Assembly: GCA_008973525.1 (NCBI GenBank)
Contig: WACJ01000069.1
Span: 1,166,974-1,230,973 of the forward strand
DNA from: Stenopsyche tienmushanensis
Lineage: Eukaryota; Arthropoda; Insecta; Trichoptera; Stenopsychidae
DNA: 64,000 nt
Direction: 5' to 3'
In this document: in pieces, positions 11,990-24,414 of the stretch
Numbering within the stretch: position 1 is the stretch's first letter
How the letters are laid out: the number at the start of each line of letters is the position of its first letter
The notes under the pieces: model-generated
What the model saw: the letters and a program-made list of their open reading frames with translations, nothing else
What the model was told of the DNA's origin: nothing
The model's database searches: none
Made by a program: the position numbers and the translations under genes

Positions 11990-12075
11990 TTTTATGAGAC
12001 GAGGAGATACTGGATTTAATGGACTACAGGAAGTCCTTTCCAGTAAATCCCAGTTGTTTTGAGTATTTTATCGCT
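11990..12075 (+). repeat. SINE fragment (same family as 52.2 and 56.6 kb)
   Basis: GACGAGGAGATACTGGATTT, then GGAAGTCCTTTCCAGTAAAT, lines up with the central part of the SINE copies at about 52415-52470 and 56700-56750 (…GGACTTT…GAAGTCCTTTTCCAGTAAAT…). Only the central block is present; the tRNA-like head and (TGA)n tail are missing. Confidence 0.5.
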
Positions 12076-12531
12076 ACTTTTCAAGGAAAGATCCTTAGTT
12101 AAACAAAATACAGCCATACTCCCTATTATACGATAGCTAAAAATCATATTTGACACATTCACCCAATTAAACCGCTGGTTGAGCATTCATAAATTATGGG
12201 CATGCATCATGCCACTTTCATGATATCGAGTGAATGATCAGGTGAATGTGTCCCACTGATGATATATTAATAGATGTGACTTTTTTGATTGATATTGAAA
12301 AGGTTTTCTTCTGTGGTTGATCGTAAATAATATATATACAGGATGTTTTGCATATGGACCTACAAAGCTTTTTTGGGAATTATGGGGGTCTTTTGCTACG
12401 TTTAAAACATAGGCTCTATGTCCTAAGTGTCAGGGTTGTCGAAATAGATTTTTTTCAACTTTAAAAAAAAAAGTCATCTGTAAATCGTCCTAACTTTTTT
12501 ATCTGTGATTGTAATAGCATGAAAAAATTTA

Positions 12532-12747
12532 AATCAAAAAATGATATAAAAATGTATCTTGATCAATATTTTGCCAACAAACTTTGGACATTTTGGCAAA
12601 AAGGCATTATGAGGCTTTTGGAGAGATGGAGAAAGGTAATAGAATAGAATGGATACTATATTATTCAATAAATTTTGATATAATAAAAATGATTGTTTAT
12701 TTTTTTCTTAATATGAAAACGAAAGAAACTTATGGGACACGCTAATA
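12532..12747 (+). mobile_element. Mariner 3' end fragment
   Basis: This is a close match to the last about 215 bp of the mariner at 44199-44826. It encodes a decayed C-terminus readable as QYFANKLWTFWQKGIMRL, LERWRKVIE and YYIIQ, and ends in AAGAAACTTATGGGACACGC, the mariner terminal repeat. The 5' part is absent. It sits between the arms of the foldback element, so it was inserted there or carried along in the rearrangement. Confidence 0.82.
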
Positions 12748-12824
12748 TTTTGAACTTAGTTTAGTTTAAAAAATATCTCTAGTTTATACCATTTACAACG
12801 ATATGCTACATGTTACACAAATCA

Positions 12825-13128
12825 TTAGCCCCTTAAATGGTTATGACGTATATATCCGTCAAGATCAAAGTCCATGCAAAGTGGGTATGACGGATATATC
12901 CGCATTGTGAAAGTTAAGCAAACCTCAATGGAAAATGGCGGTTATGTCCGATTGCAGCGTTGTGTGCGTTAAATGTAAGAATGATTCATCTCGAAGACTG
13001 ACTTGTTCGAATTTGATGATATACTATTTTCGTATACTAGATATGACGTACGTATCCGCTAGCGGCGAAAAGATCGTGTCACTACGGATGACACTTTTAA
13101 CAGTGAAACGTAACGTTGAAGGGGTTAA
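12825..13128. mobile_element. piggyBac-like MITE (about 300 bp)
   Basis: The left end is TTAGCCCCTTAAATGGTTA and the right end GTTGAAGGGGTTAA, so the termini are inverted CCCCTT/AAGGGG. They abut TTAG and TTAA, the latter being the invariant piggyBac target. GACG-rich inner repeats (GACGTATATATCCG near 12845, GACGGATATATCCG near 12889, GACGTACGTATCCG near 13044) give it further internal symmetry. A 65-codon frame at 12935-13132 runs off the end of the element and is not considered a gene. Confidence 0.72.
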
Positions 13129-13139
13129 ATAAGTCTTTA

Positions 13140-13440
13140 AATTTGAGATGTTATTATAAAATTTATTTACAAAATTTGTTCAAATTCTCCACCTCTGTTT
13201 TTTATGCCCACTACACTACACCTTTTCATTATTTCGACTGTAGTTTTCTGAAGTAGCATTTCCTCCTTCATTTTTGCAAAGACTGGGCTCATTTATTTAA
13301 TTAGGATTTCTTTTGTGGGCAACTCTGTCGTGTAAATAAATTATTTTGCACGTCCCCAGGCAAAGAAATTCAGTGGTGTCAGATCTGGAGATCATGCGAG
13401 CCACGGAATGGGGCACGTCCACAGACAAAGAAACAACAGA
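13140..13440 (-). pseudogene. Mariner-like transposase C-terminus
   Basis: The minus strand reads WLA*SPDLTPLNFFAWGRAK (about 13407-13345), then a YTTELPTKEI-like stretch, FAKMKEEMLLQKTTVEIMKR and CSVVGIKNRGGEFEQIL followed by a stop near 13172. SPDLTPLxFFxWG spans the third catalytic acidic region of mariner/IS630-type transposases, and the closing NxGGxFEQIL is typical of an insect branch of that superfamily. An in-frame stop precedes SPDLTP and further frame breaks follow, so it is inactive. Confidence 0.78.
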
Positions 13441-13545
13441 ATTGAAGGTGTTTTACCTTACTTTTACTTCGCCTTTGCAAAAATAAAAGAGGAAATTTCA
13501 GACAACTACAATTGAAATAAGAAAAAAGTTTAGTATGTACATACG
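13440..13545 (+). pseudogene. Inverted second copy of the same transposase C-terminal block
   Basis: Plus-strand FAFAKIKEEISDNYN is a diverged copy of FAKMKEEM… on the minus strand next door (13140-13440). It leads outward into the right-hand terminal repeat, as a 3' end should. Together they form the head-to-head junction of the foldback element, near 13420-13450. Confidence 0.6.
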
Positions 13546-13667
13546 AAGCAGTATTTTTTCAAAATGTTGAAAAAAAAAATTATTTCGATAACTCTGACAC
13601 ATAGGACATTGGACCTATGTGTGAAACGTAGCAAAAAAAACTTAAACTTGTGCAAAACAGCTTGTGT

Positions 13668-16600
13668 AATATTACATAATATAAAATATGCATTACAAAT
13701 ATTCATGTAATAATAGTATTATATACTGGATCTTGATACTCTTCTTAATCGAATTATTCCATTATATTCTGAATCAATGCGTTCGTTGTTATTTTAACAC
13801 ATCTTTAACTATTGAATATGTTATTCGAATGTTAAAAAAGCTTAAATGTTATTTATAAAGAACTGAATGCTTGTTTAAATTGAAAATAGAGTTGCCTAAA
13901 TCTCATGATTTCAATTCTGACAGATTTTAAATAAAAGCAAAAGTAGTCGGTTTCAATTTAAATTAAATTTATAATGGTATTTTTAAAATGATCTCTTTGT
14001 GGAAAAACTAGATCCATCCAAATCCACGGAGCTTTAAGCAAGCCTTAAGCTTTGTGGCCGGCGTTCAAATTCAACCTTTATTTCGTTCTGTGACGTTACT
14101 AAGATAGTGAATCTCTTTTTATTCAACCCAAACTTAGCTCGCTAATCGTTTCAATGAAATATAATTTGCATATGTCATTCGGGGTCAAAATCTGGAAGGT
14201 GACCGCTCGTCACTTTTCAGATTGGAATGTAATGTCGGGAAAATGAACGGTTAGACCAATTGAAATAAATTGAGCTCTTGACTTGTTAAGCGTCATGAAA
14301 TAAAATGGATCGATGTTAAAATTCGAAATCAATTTTCAGACACGTTAACGTCCACGAAAATAGAACAAATTCATTTTTAAGCTGTGCGCGACTTTCGCCC
14401 AAAACGATCAAAGAGACGTTTATGCGATTTGTTCTTTGCGAAGCTTTTTGCCGGGGTATCATTCGTGGCCCGAAGCTCGCAGAGCATATTGGCAGGAGAA
14501 GAAAAAAATACAACATCAAATAGGTCGAATGTTATTTTTGTATCAGAAATATTATCAATTCAATCATGATAGAGTTACCATAAAAGGTTTCACTTAAACG
14601 TTTCTACGAAAAATAATGCGAAAACAGAGAAGAAAAGCGTGGAAACTTCGAAATAAACTTCGCTCACGTTTTTTTGCAGAGTTTTTATACAAGGGTTGCT
14701 CTTTAAAAGTGGCAACCCATGTTGTCGAAGCTAGGTTTGAAAAAATACGTCTGTGCTTTGACCGTGAACGTCAGGCATCTTTTTGCATCAATTATATCGT
14801 CTTGCTTTATTAACATAACTGAATATTTCGACATTGGCTATATTTAGTAAAGGGTTGCTCTCAAATAAAAAGGACAGATTACAGAGGCCTGATGAAAGGC
14901 TCTATTATTAAATTTTCCGCCCGATTTCGCCCAATGGAAATATTATGTTTCGTATGCCTTGATCTGTTTTTATTGAATTATGTGAATAATCCGACCCTCT
15001 TCATGATGGATAAGACACATTCCCGAGAAAACCTTACCGGGAACAATGAAACGTCTTATTGGAATTTTCGGTCGTGTCAATGAGTATTTTCTCAACCCTC
15101 TCCTATTATTTCTGGATATTACATGATTTATTGTATGGGATCTATAGGAGTATATTTAGATAAATTGGCATTTGATGATGCCTAATTGGATTATAGGCCA
15201 AATTTAACATTCACTGGAAATATATTTATATGCAAATTGTGAGAAAATTTAATCTCATGGATGATATCAAAATACTTGACTTTTACATCGACAAGTCACA
15301 AGTAATAAATGTATATTATCCTTGATAATGTTAGAAAAGACTATCAATTCAATCCACCATTGAAAGATTCATTCCGGTTAGTTTTCGATCAATCTCTTTA
15401 ATGTTTCAGTGCCAATCTGAATATATTTTTGATTTTTTTTAAATAAATATGATTATGGAATACCTTAAAACATATGACGTGTTGAAAATTTGATCGCATG
15501 TTGCAATCAACATTGTATTGTATCATAGTTATGACAAAAATATTTTAAATTATGCTTGGTTTAGGATTTAGAATCCATTGTTCGTATGTAAATAACTTTT
15601 ATGTACTTAAGAAAAATATTCATAGCTATTATAATAGGATTAAATTCAGATATAAGCAACGAACTAATATGAAAGCTTTTTTTGGTTTATATTTAAAGTG
15701 TAATCAAACCTCTTTCAAATCATTGGCATACATATGTAAAGTCAAATTAAATATGTAGACCACTTTATACACGAGCACATCAAATGGATTAGATTATATT
15801 TGTATTGAGTATATTGCAAAAAAAAACTTAAATTTAATTATAATAAGTATGGTATAGCTAAATTACGGTTCTAACGAGCAGAATAGATATTTTGTTTTTT
15901 TTTAACGAGCAATATTTTGATCCATTATAAACTTTGAGCGTTCATACTTACAGCTTATTAAATATGAATCAAACGAGGATTTTTTCTTGATCTACGATCT
16001 TAGTAGATTATAAAATTGTTAAATCACAAGAATATCACTCAACATTTTTTTTAAAAATATGTATGTATTTAAATGATTTAACATAATTTTGCATTATAGA
16101 ACGATTGCTAATAAAATACCAATTGTGAAAATTTATAACAGTGCTCGTTATATCCGAGTTTTATGTGTATTTCTTCTATGATCTTTTAAATTCAAAATTA
16201 ATTTGTGTGGTATACAATTATAATTATTGAACCATTTAACTTTTTAATATAATTTGAGTGTTTGAGATGTAAATTCAAGAAATGTCGCCTTGAACTATAT
16301 CTTCATCTACGGTGTAAGTTTTGAATACGGTTCGATACACAAAGTCCGGTCACGGCCATCTTAATTGGTATGGAATACTTTCGTCCGATGATAAAGTGAA
16401 TGGTGTGGTTGGAGAGGAATAAGAGCGTTAATCTGATGGAAGTTGAGTGGTATTAGCGACAAAGTGACAAGGGTTCTCTCCCATCGCCTCCAGACCAGGT
16501 CAGATCCTAATTTATAGAGGAACTGCTGCACACAAATAAATATCTTGTTCTGGTATTGGGTCTGTTATTTCATATGACATATACTGCTTCCATTACGTCT

Positions 16601-18035
16601 GACACCACTGCCATGAAAATATTTATGATATCCTGATCTGGTAGGTAAGCGAGCGCCTTTGCTGGCTAAAAAAATGAATTGATGATCCAAAATAAGACAT
16701 TAATCTAAAGTTCTATACCATGGTTATTCCAACTAAAAGCCTTCACACGCCCATTAATAAAATCCATTAAACTCCTATATGTCATATGGTGCTGTATAGA
16801 CTTTAAAAGCTATTGTGGGTCAATATATAATATCAAGCATTTTCATGTATACAATTTGATGTTCTTATTATAGGTTTAAAGTTTGTGAGATATTAAAGAT
16901 GGTAGATTTATGCCAATCGTGGAAAGTTATAGGGATTTGCGCCGAAGATAAATTGCCCAACAGTAGTATATCATTTATCGGGTGCCCAAATGTATTTACT
17001 AGATATTAATTACAAAGTTATGGTCATGGTGGTAGCTCAACTCAATTTGTCAGGGTCCATCGTGGACAAACACTCCGTCTTATGTAATGACCGCAGCATC
17101 TTGACATTTTTGTAAGAAGACAGATAAATCTTGTGACCGGGTTGCTGAATAAACCGGCCGTGAAAAATGACGCGTAATTTGTTACCTCTTAGTCGACGAG
17201 GACTGAAACCACACCTGACCAAAGGATCAGATAAATAACTACAGCTGTGAAAATATATTTTTGTGAAATTAAATATCCTGACTAGAGCGCCGAGCGTCTA
17301 GAAAAATCTTCGCCAAGACCATGCACTCAATCATGATAACCATCAGGTTGTATTTCATTGGACAAACGCTTTATAATCAGACCTCTTGTAGAATTTTTTG
17401 CCATTTGCATGATGAAAGACGTTCTGGGAATTATCGATTGTGGGCTGAATCGAATTGGAAATTCAAAGGAAAGAACGCCGTTTGTGTTTAGCATAGTTGT
17501 GTGGAATGCAACCTGCTTTCGATCTTGTTCAGGGTATTAATTTATAAAACGGTAATAGTGAAAGTGGCACTTGTGGCTTGAAAGTAAGTTCGTATCCAAT
17601 CTTATACTCTGTCAATGCTTCATTCCAGAAATGGAGTTGATTGTTGCACTATAGGGAATTGAGTCGATTTGTTAGGCCATGGAGTGGCAAAGTCTTTTAA
17701 ATTATGGACCTGATAAACATTGCTTGAATCATTTATTAATTCGGCGCTTTGATTGTGTGTTTGAAACCATTCGAGATATTCAAATTGTAGAACTCTTCTA
17801 TGAAATAGTATGCTTCAAGATAAGGGTGATTGATTAATACTATTTACACAAATTAGATACAATCTGTAGAACAAAAATATTTTATAAAAGCTATTGTAAT
17901 TCATATGCAAATGTTAAAGACAAAATATAGGTATTGGATTAATACATATATCTTGTATTGTGCCCTTTAAATGTGCTTGGGGTTTGATACCCAATTAAAG
18001 TAATTTGAAGATATTATACTAAAATAAAAATATAA
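13668..18035. other. Long AT-rich non-coding stretch
   Basis: No gene found. A GC-richer, complex patch at about 14030-14480 includes ATATAATTTGCATATG (octamer-like ATTTGCAT) and could be regulatory. The open frames in this stretch, none longer than 70 codons, overlap one another and carry no motif. The region at about 16270-16640 and at about 17030-17240 is somewhat less AT-rich but unrecognised. Confidence 0.4.
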
Positions 18036-18039
18036 AGCC

Positions 18040-18230
18040 CCAGAAATGCATTTTTCCCCAAATTTGTGGCAGAAAGCCCTAAACGTCCTAAAATTAGGGG
18101 GAGTGGCCACAAAGTTTCCGTGTCCAACTGGTCCAAACTCTGGACCGCTAACACAACGAAATAGCGCCTCACAATCTGACGCCATGCCCGGACATGTCCC
18201 AAGCACCATGAGGTGTACGATGTCAAGGTA
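18040..18230 (+). other. Exon-like GC-richer island (unconfirmed)
   Basis: A short island of balanced base composition sits in AT-rich flanks. The plus strand is open for 61 codons from 18046 (MHFSPNLWQKALNVLKLG…RNSASQSDAMPGHVPST…) and ends in TCAAG followed by GTAAAT, a plausible splice donor at about 18223. The minus strand is equally open (80 codons), which weakens the coding argument. No family is recognised. It may be an exon, part of a repeat, or conserved non-coding DNA. Confidence 0.2.
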
Positions 18231-19933
18231 AATGCAAATGAGATGTATTTCTTAATGTTAGGAGGAATATACCCTTACGAGGAATATAAGGATTGCACTC
18301 CGTATGTTCCTTTTGATTCAAGTAAAAATTTTTAGTTTATCCCACATTATTTATCTAGTTACCCGCAATAGAAGAAAAATAAAATAATTGGATATTCATT
18401 CCTTGGGAAGATAGTTGCTGAACGGTTCCGCAGATTTCAAGCATATTTTTGAATTCTGTTATCAAATGGTTATAATATTTCCTATTGCAACCACTCAACT
18501 TGGCAATTATGGTTTATCTTAAGTGACCTACGGAGTCAGTCGAGTTAATGTGTAAGATTACTGAACTTAAATTGTGGGTTTGATTCTCATTGCAATATAG
18601 AAAATAATGTCTAACTACAACAGAGAAGCACTCGTTGCCATTATGCAATTTATATTTTCTATTCATCATAACCGTATTGCTTCCTGGATACCATGGAATG
18701 ATACCGACGGCAGCTAAATCATCACCCCACATGCTCGCTCTATCAATCTTCTGATGATAAAAGCTTCGAATTCGATATGATGCATCGAAACGGAAATTAT
18801 CAAAGATCATAATTTAGATCCTTTTGGACATCCCATTTGGACAAACCGACATTTGGATCCAAATATTTATTTTTTGCGTGCTGAATTTGAATATCCTATC
18901 GTATTTGATCAAGTCAAATTATTAATTACATACTTATTGCCCACGCTTACTAATCAAAATCGTTTAATTGAGTTAATCTTGCGTTCTCATTATGTAATAC
19001 ATTTGTTCTGCAATATGTTTTGCAAATGTGTTCATTATTATTTGTATACGTTTGATTGTATCTATTCAAATCTTTGAATAAATTTATATTCGCATGAATT
19101 TATGCAAGTTTGATTTCAGGATGATGTAATATCACCAATTTTTTTCTGTCGAATCAGCATTGCTTGAAAAACTCTTGTCATAATTGATCGATTCAAGTTT
19201 TTAATCCGTATAAGCTCTGATATAAGCAAAGTCAGTTTTAATCAGTGCTATTTATTTGAATTGAATACACTTAATTTCTAATTCTACAAATATTTGAAAG
19301 TTGTTTTATGTTTTTCATTATTATTCGAGATTAAATGCATTAAGAAATGAATTTGCATGCTTTTCTTGTATTTTCAAAATTACATCATCGAGCAAAAGTA
19401 TTATCCGTGTCAGGTTATTTTATATAGTTATTAATTACAGGCACTTTTTGGTCATCATCATTATCATTTCAAGTGGTTTTAATTAAGTTTTTCAGGATTT
19501 ATTTTAAAAGACATGATAAATTACTTAAAATTATCGTTTTGATTTTACTAAAAAGAGATATCTGAAACGAATAATCTCCACTTCTACTTTGATTTTATAG
19601 GCAAAAAATCAATCTGACATTAAAAAAGTGTATTTTAGAACCGTTCCCAAAGTACCCTGACTCTTCTTATATACAAGGATAAGGACTACAAGATTATTTT
19701 CCATATTTGTATGACGACAGTCAGCAGTGAAAAATTATCGTCTTCATAAAAATATTCAGTATTTATTTTGCACTATATGAAAGATCAAAAATGTCTTCAT
19801 CAAATCTCATATTTAATTCCACAGATCTTTTCAATTTTTAAATAAAAAATAAATAGACTTCTAAGGATTCCATTGTGATTATAAATACAATTGATGGGAT
19901 GGATATAACATCAATTATTTATTTTTCTAGAAA
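18231..19933. other. AT-rich non-coding DNA
   Basis: No gene found. GGGTTTGATTCTC at about 18576-18588 resembles a tRNA box B, with poor box A support upstream, and might be a decayed SINE head. The rest is low-complexity AT-rich sequence. Confidence 0.4.
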
Positions 19934-20290
19934 CTACAATATAAAAGCCAATGTTTGTTTGTTCGTAGTTTATGCACTGCCATACCGTTCATTCGATTAC
20001 AATGAAACTTTGAGGAGTTGTTGTGTCCACTTTCGTGAACGTTTTAAAACTAGTATTGTTTGTGTATTCTTCTTCTTGGGAAAAAGAAGCTTGGGTCGAG
20101 AAAATAGAGAGAGGAAAGATGCGCGCGCAATATAGTGGTTGAGCTCCGTTCACGAGATAGAGGGAGAGAGTCGGTTTTCGATGCGTCGGGCTTCGGCCCG
20201 CACTATACGTGGTCTGAAGCAATAAACCACGTACTGCATTTATTTTCAAATAATTACTATACGCGTATGGCGTTGCAACATATGCAATGA
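19934..20290 (+). mobile_element. Helitron-like non-autonomous element
   Basis: It opens with ATATAAAAGCCAATGTTTGT and GCACTGCCATACCGTTCATT, the 5' block shared with 9072, 25030(-) and 54879. It closes with a 3' region shared with the 54879 copy, including ACGTGGTCTGAAGCAATAAA and GGCGTTGCAAC. Two hairpins precede the end. CGGGC-TTCG-GCCCG (20187-20200) has a C(UUCG)G tetraloop form, and ACGTGGT/ACCACGT (20207-20213 with 20226-20232) is a perfect 7-bp stem. Terminal hairpins without terminal inverted repeats fit Helitron/Helentron biology. No Rep/helicase is encoded. Class assignment is inference from structure. Confidence 0.65.
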
Positions 20291-20645
20291 AAAATAATAG
20301 GTAGTTCGTTCTGGGGCGCCTTCCTGGCTGGGCGTATTAATTTTTGGCGGCAAACTTAATTTGCCACCATGTGTTAATTTTGCACTGCGTTCTCGTCATC
20401 CGGAAGTCTCTGCCTCGTGATCGTCGCCGTATCACAAAATGGTATATACATTTGAATATTAAAAGTTCAACACGTTTCCCTCTTTTTTTGGTGTCGTCGA
20501 ATGAACGATCGCAGAAAAAGAATCGCCTCCTCTGCGGAGGTTAAATACGAATTTCCGTCGCACATGCTGCGAGCTCGCCTCGGGGCTGCAGGGCCCCATT
20601 GCTATTGAAAGCGGAGTTTCTTTGCTTCTCGCTGAGGTCAATAAT
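20291..20645. other. GC-richer complex island, no gene recognised
   Basis: Base composition rises sharply (GCCTTCCTGGCTGGGCG, GCGAGCTCGCCTCGGGGC), unlike the flanks. Frames of 60-66 codons on both strands have no known motif. It could be a conserved non-coding element, a promoter-like CpG patch or the remains of another mobile element. Confidence 0.3.
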
Positions 20646-20903
20646 CAATACTTTGATATGGAATATCTAGTCTAAAACATTTTGAATAATTTATAACAAA
20701 ATAAATTATGAAATTAAATAGTTTGATCAAAAAAATGCTATAAAACAAGCGATTCGTCTTGTTTGCATAATGTATAATATTATTTATAGTAGTAGTATTT
20801 TCATATTTATAAACAATTATCATTTCAATCCCAATTATATTACAGCCACATATTCATTCATTCAGGTCACCTAAGTACGTATTTTGATTCATCCTCATAA
20901 ATG

Positions 20904-21173
20904 AACCCTTTGAGGAGTTCAGTCGCATATTTGCGTCGAATTCCAATGATTTAGAAAGAACATTCCTACATGTTGAGCTCAAAGAGAGACAGAGATGGAG
21001 TGAGTGTCTTGCAGTTTGGAGATTTTGAATGGAAGACAGAGACGGAGAGAGTATCTTTTGTACATCGTACGATTGTATAGATCGATAACCCAAAATAGGC
21101 GATAATCTGTGTACTTACGAATATAGCATCAACGTTTAGGTCATTTCAAAATTAGCTCACTATTCAAAGGGTT
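20904..21173 (+). mobile_element. piggyBac-like MITE, copy A
   Basis: Ends AACCCTTTGAGGAGT and ACTATTCAAAGGGTT are inverted. The body carries AGAAAGAACATTCCTACA, TTGAGCTC, GACAGAGACGGAGAGAGTAT and CATCGTACGATTGTATAGAT, all shared in order with copies at 27.7, 33.4, 42.2 and 47.1(-) kb. Flanking TTAA has decayed to TGAA/TTAG. Non-coding. Confidence 0.75.
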
Positions 21174-21219
21174 AGTGTAAAATCGGCATATTATTTTAGT
21201 GATTATTAAAAATATCATT

Positions 21220-21368
21220 GGGTTACTGATAGATGTGTTATCTTATTTTTCTATATATTTCTTATTCAGTCGATGATATATGGGCATACGCAACGATATA
21301 TCGTTGTTGGTATTTTGCGCAAGTGTTGTCTACGATGATATATCATTGTTTGGTACTAAAAGGGTTAA
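21220..21368. mobile_element. piggyBac-like element end with 16-bp palindrome
   Basis: The sequence ends in GGTACTAAAAGGGTTAA, a CCCTTTT-type end against TTAA. Just inside lie ATGATATATCAT-like repeats and a perfect 16-bp palindrome, CAACGATATATCGTTG (21291-21306). The other end was not found, so this is a fragment or a very diverged copy of a second piggyBac-like family. Confidence 0.5.
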
Positions 21369-24300
21369 CTAGTTTTCATATTGCCTCGGAATTTAAACTA
21401 GAATGGTGATAGGAATTGAAAATAAATAGCTTTTATATTTTTATTTAATCTTGGGGATGGGTAGAAGGTTGTGGTGGTATCGCTTCACAATGTTTTTTTT
21501 AAAATTAAAATGTTGGGTTAGTATAAATGTACATAGTAGAATATTTTTTGCAAAGTATCCTGAAAGCAAAACGTATTTGTTCGGTTACATTGTAAAAATC
21601 AATATTGTTTTTTAAGGGAGGAATTCGTCGAGTGAGAGATAATTTAGAAGTGATGCGGGGGCCGAAACACGTAAAAGTAGAATAGCTCGTGCTAAATCGG
21701 AATACTTGTCAACCCTTCTCAGATTCCCAACTAATTCAATATATTCTGAGGTATTTATGTTCCTGAAGGCTTTGTAGTAGGAATCGAATAGGCAATTTTC
21801 CGCAGCTGTTTATCCCGATCGGTACACACGCCACTAAGACAATTCCTTCGGTGAAATAGAAGAATGCGACAAGAGTTATGACCATCGGTGACAGTGGTCA
21901 ACCACCAAGGTGGTAGTCGATATATTAACAATATTAGGTCCATATGTGGACAAGACGAAGTATTGGTGTATATTGTGGTGTATGGACAATGACAAAAGAA
22001 GTCTGACGGCGTGGGCCTGTGGAGATGGCCTTACCAGATAGGAGCTTATTAATGGGCCCGCCACTGACAAATGTCTTTACTTGAGGCCGATAAAGCGGCC
22101 CTCGCATGCAGACTAGGATTCTTTGGACTCTTTTTCTTATATAATTCCATATCTTTACGCCACCAATCCGTTTTCACGGTGGCGATTACGGTGTCGAGGA
22201 GCCAATGTCGTGTCCGTGACTTTGATAATGTGTGGGCACGAGCCTCCATACTAATAATGATATTAGCCTAACGATAAATTTCTAGAAATTTTATCAAGCA
22301 TGTCCATGTCTGGACGTATTTTGGTATCTCAAATGCGTCGACACCACTGCGAGATTCGTTTTAGAAGGATTAATATGAATTTATGAAGAGACGCGGGATG
22401 ATAGCGTGGCGGATAAATTAATGCGAGGAGTTACTTGAGCGATCCCAGACGGAAGCTGTGACAGCAAAGACAGTTCGTAATGGAAGGATGTCATGTCATT
22501 ATTGAAATGTCGACCTCTTTGCTTCAAGAAATGAGTGTGATAGAAGCAATTTATAATTCTGAAGTTATAATGTATAGCAAGAGCCCACATTACACAAGAA
22601 ACGATCTTATAAGTTAATTGAATCTTAATCACTTTTACGGTTCACAAGACGCATTTAAATGTACATGTTGAATCAAAATATCATTAAATCTATACATATA
22701 TCCATATTAAGGCAATTGATTGCAAATATAATACATCGTTGCTAACAGATACCTTTTTCTTGAGGTACCATATAACATATGATATCAGGTGTAGATGATC
22801 TCCACAAGTGGTGGTTTTTCATTGTTTTCCATTTATGGATAAAATATAATGAGATTGAAATTTTATATATAGGGGAGTATTTATGATTGAGCCTTGAAAT
22901 TAAATCAACCCTTAGTAGTTTTTATCTTTAGTTCATAATGATTTTTCTATGGATAAATAATTTCCATTATAAGAATTAGGAAATTAAAGGATTATGAGGA
23001 AGATCTACTTGATGCTCAAAAAGAACAACATGAGATCAAACGATCATAATTTAGTTTGAATAATAAATGATAAATTTGAATGGATAAGAGTAAAATAATT
23101 ACTGTAGAGTCATCAAATAATCGATGCTATATTACTATAGCCATTGTGATTATTATTTTCTTCGATGGTTAATTATTTGTAATTAATCAAAGCGTATTTT
23201 TGTTAAATATTACTTACATATGAATAAAACATCTCGTACGTTGTAGGAAGGTTTTAATCATTCTTATACATTGGATGGCTTTGTTTTATCTTATTTATTG
23301 GAACGATGATAAGTAGCTACGTGGGACGAAACTAAGAGATTTGAAAGTCCAATTTGTTTCGAATTCGATCGAATTTACATGGAATCCAACGACGTTCCAA
23401 GGGGTTATTAACCGGACAAAATTGATAGTAGTAAGCATTAGTAATTTGGTTGTCTTGATCAAAGAAGCAGGATAAGACTTACGGGTGGGATGTCGCCGTT
23501 TCACGCACACCTATCCAGCTGAGCTTTTACCCCGCGAGCTTTTGCTTGTAAGCTCACCGGGTAAAATGCGTCTCTTCATTATTCCAAAGAAAGACTGGAG
23601 GTACGTGTCCCTCGTATAGATAAAGCGATAAATTTGAAAATTGATACTGAGCTTTGTATCGCAGTCCTTCTATGAAAGTGTTGAACAAATGCGAGTCCGA
23701 GGAGGCTTTGTGGCTCTACGCTCCACGATTGTTTTGACTCGATTTGACATTTGTATATTGTTCTTTAGATATTCAATTCACATCCTCAGATAAGGAATAT
23801 ACTCAATAGATAATGTGGAAAAATATACATAACAATTGCATTTGGGAAGACAAAATATATATCTCAGTCCAGGTGGAAAAATTCTAAATGAAACATATCT
23901 TCTATAATACATTTTATACTGTATTTGAATAGAACTCATTAGTTACACTATAATAAAACACCAAAATAATATCAGTGGAAATTTAACAACCCTAAAAAGT
24001 GTTTAACTAGGGTAAATACTCAAGCATATAAAATGTTATAAAAGCTATAAAGCAAAGCGTGCTAAGAATAGTGAAGTGCGAGCATCAAAGAGTTGCATTA
24101 AAAATATATTATGAATAGAATACAGAATTTGTAATGACAGTTGTCAGGTCAAGTGGTAAGGTAAACGGATAGAAATTAAATACAACGTATATTAAAAACT
24201 ATAAAATAAGATATTAACATATCTCACTGTATAGAAAAATGTAAACATGGCAGTAATTTTTTTTTAACTGTGCTCTGTGCATCAGCATGATAAAGATATT

Positions 24301-24414
24301 TCATAATTTTTAGAATATAAAGACTAAAGACACACATATGCATCTTCCGCGTCCACCGATTGTACCCAAAAGACGCACATACGTGTAACCCGATGGGAAT
24401 GTGTTAAGTGATCT
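21369..24414. other. Gene-free stretch
   Basis: No transposon or gene recognised. A more complex patch at about 21600-22300 has overlapping short frames on both strands without motifs. The part from 22650 to 24300 is strongly AT-rich. Confidence 0.4.

Larger units (their letters stand above)
12339..13667. mobile_element. Mariner-superfamily foldback element with long inverted ends and nested inserts
   Basis: The outer arms, about 12339-12472 and about 13540-13667, are inverted copies of each other. Shared blocks include GATGTTTTGCA near the tip, TTTTTTGCTACGTTT, CATAGG...ATGTCCTA and GTCAGNGTTNTCGAAATA. TA lies at each tip, as expected for a mariner/Tc1 target. Inside the left arm are a mariner 3' end (12532-12747) and a piggyBac-like MITE (12825-13128). 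The right half holds transposase 3' sequence in both orientations, head to head (13140-13545). The element therefore looks like two 3' halves of one transposon joined back to back, later hit by two other elements. It cannot encode a transposase. Confidence 0.75.
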
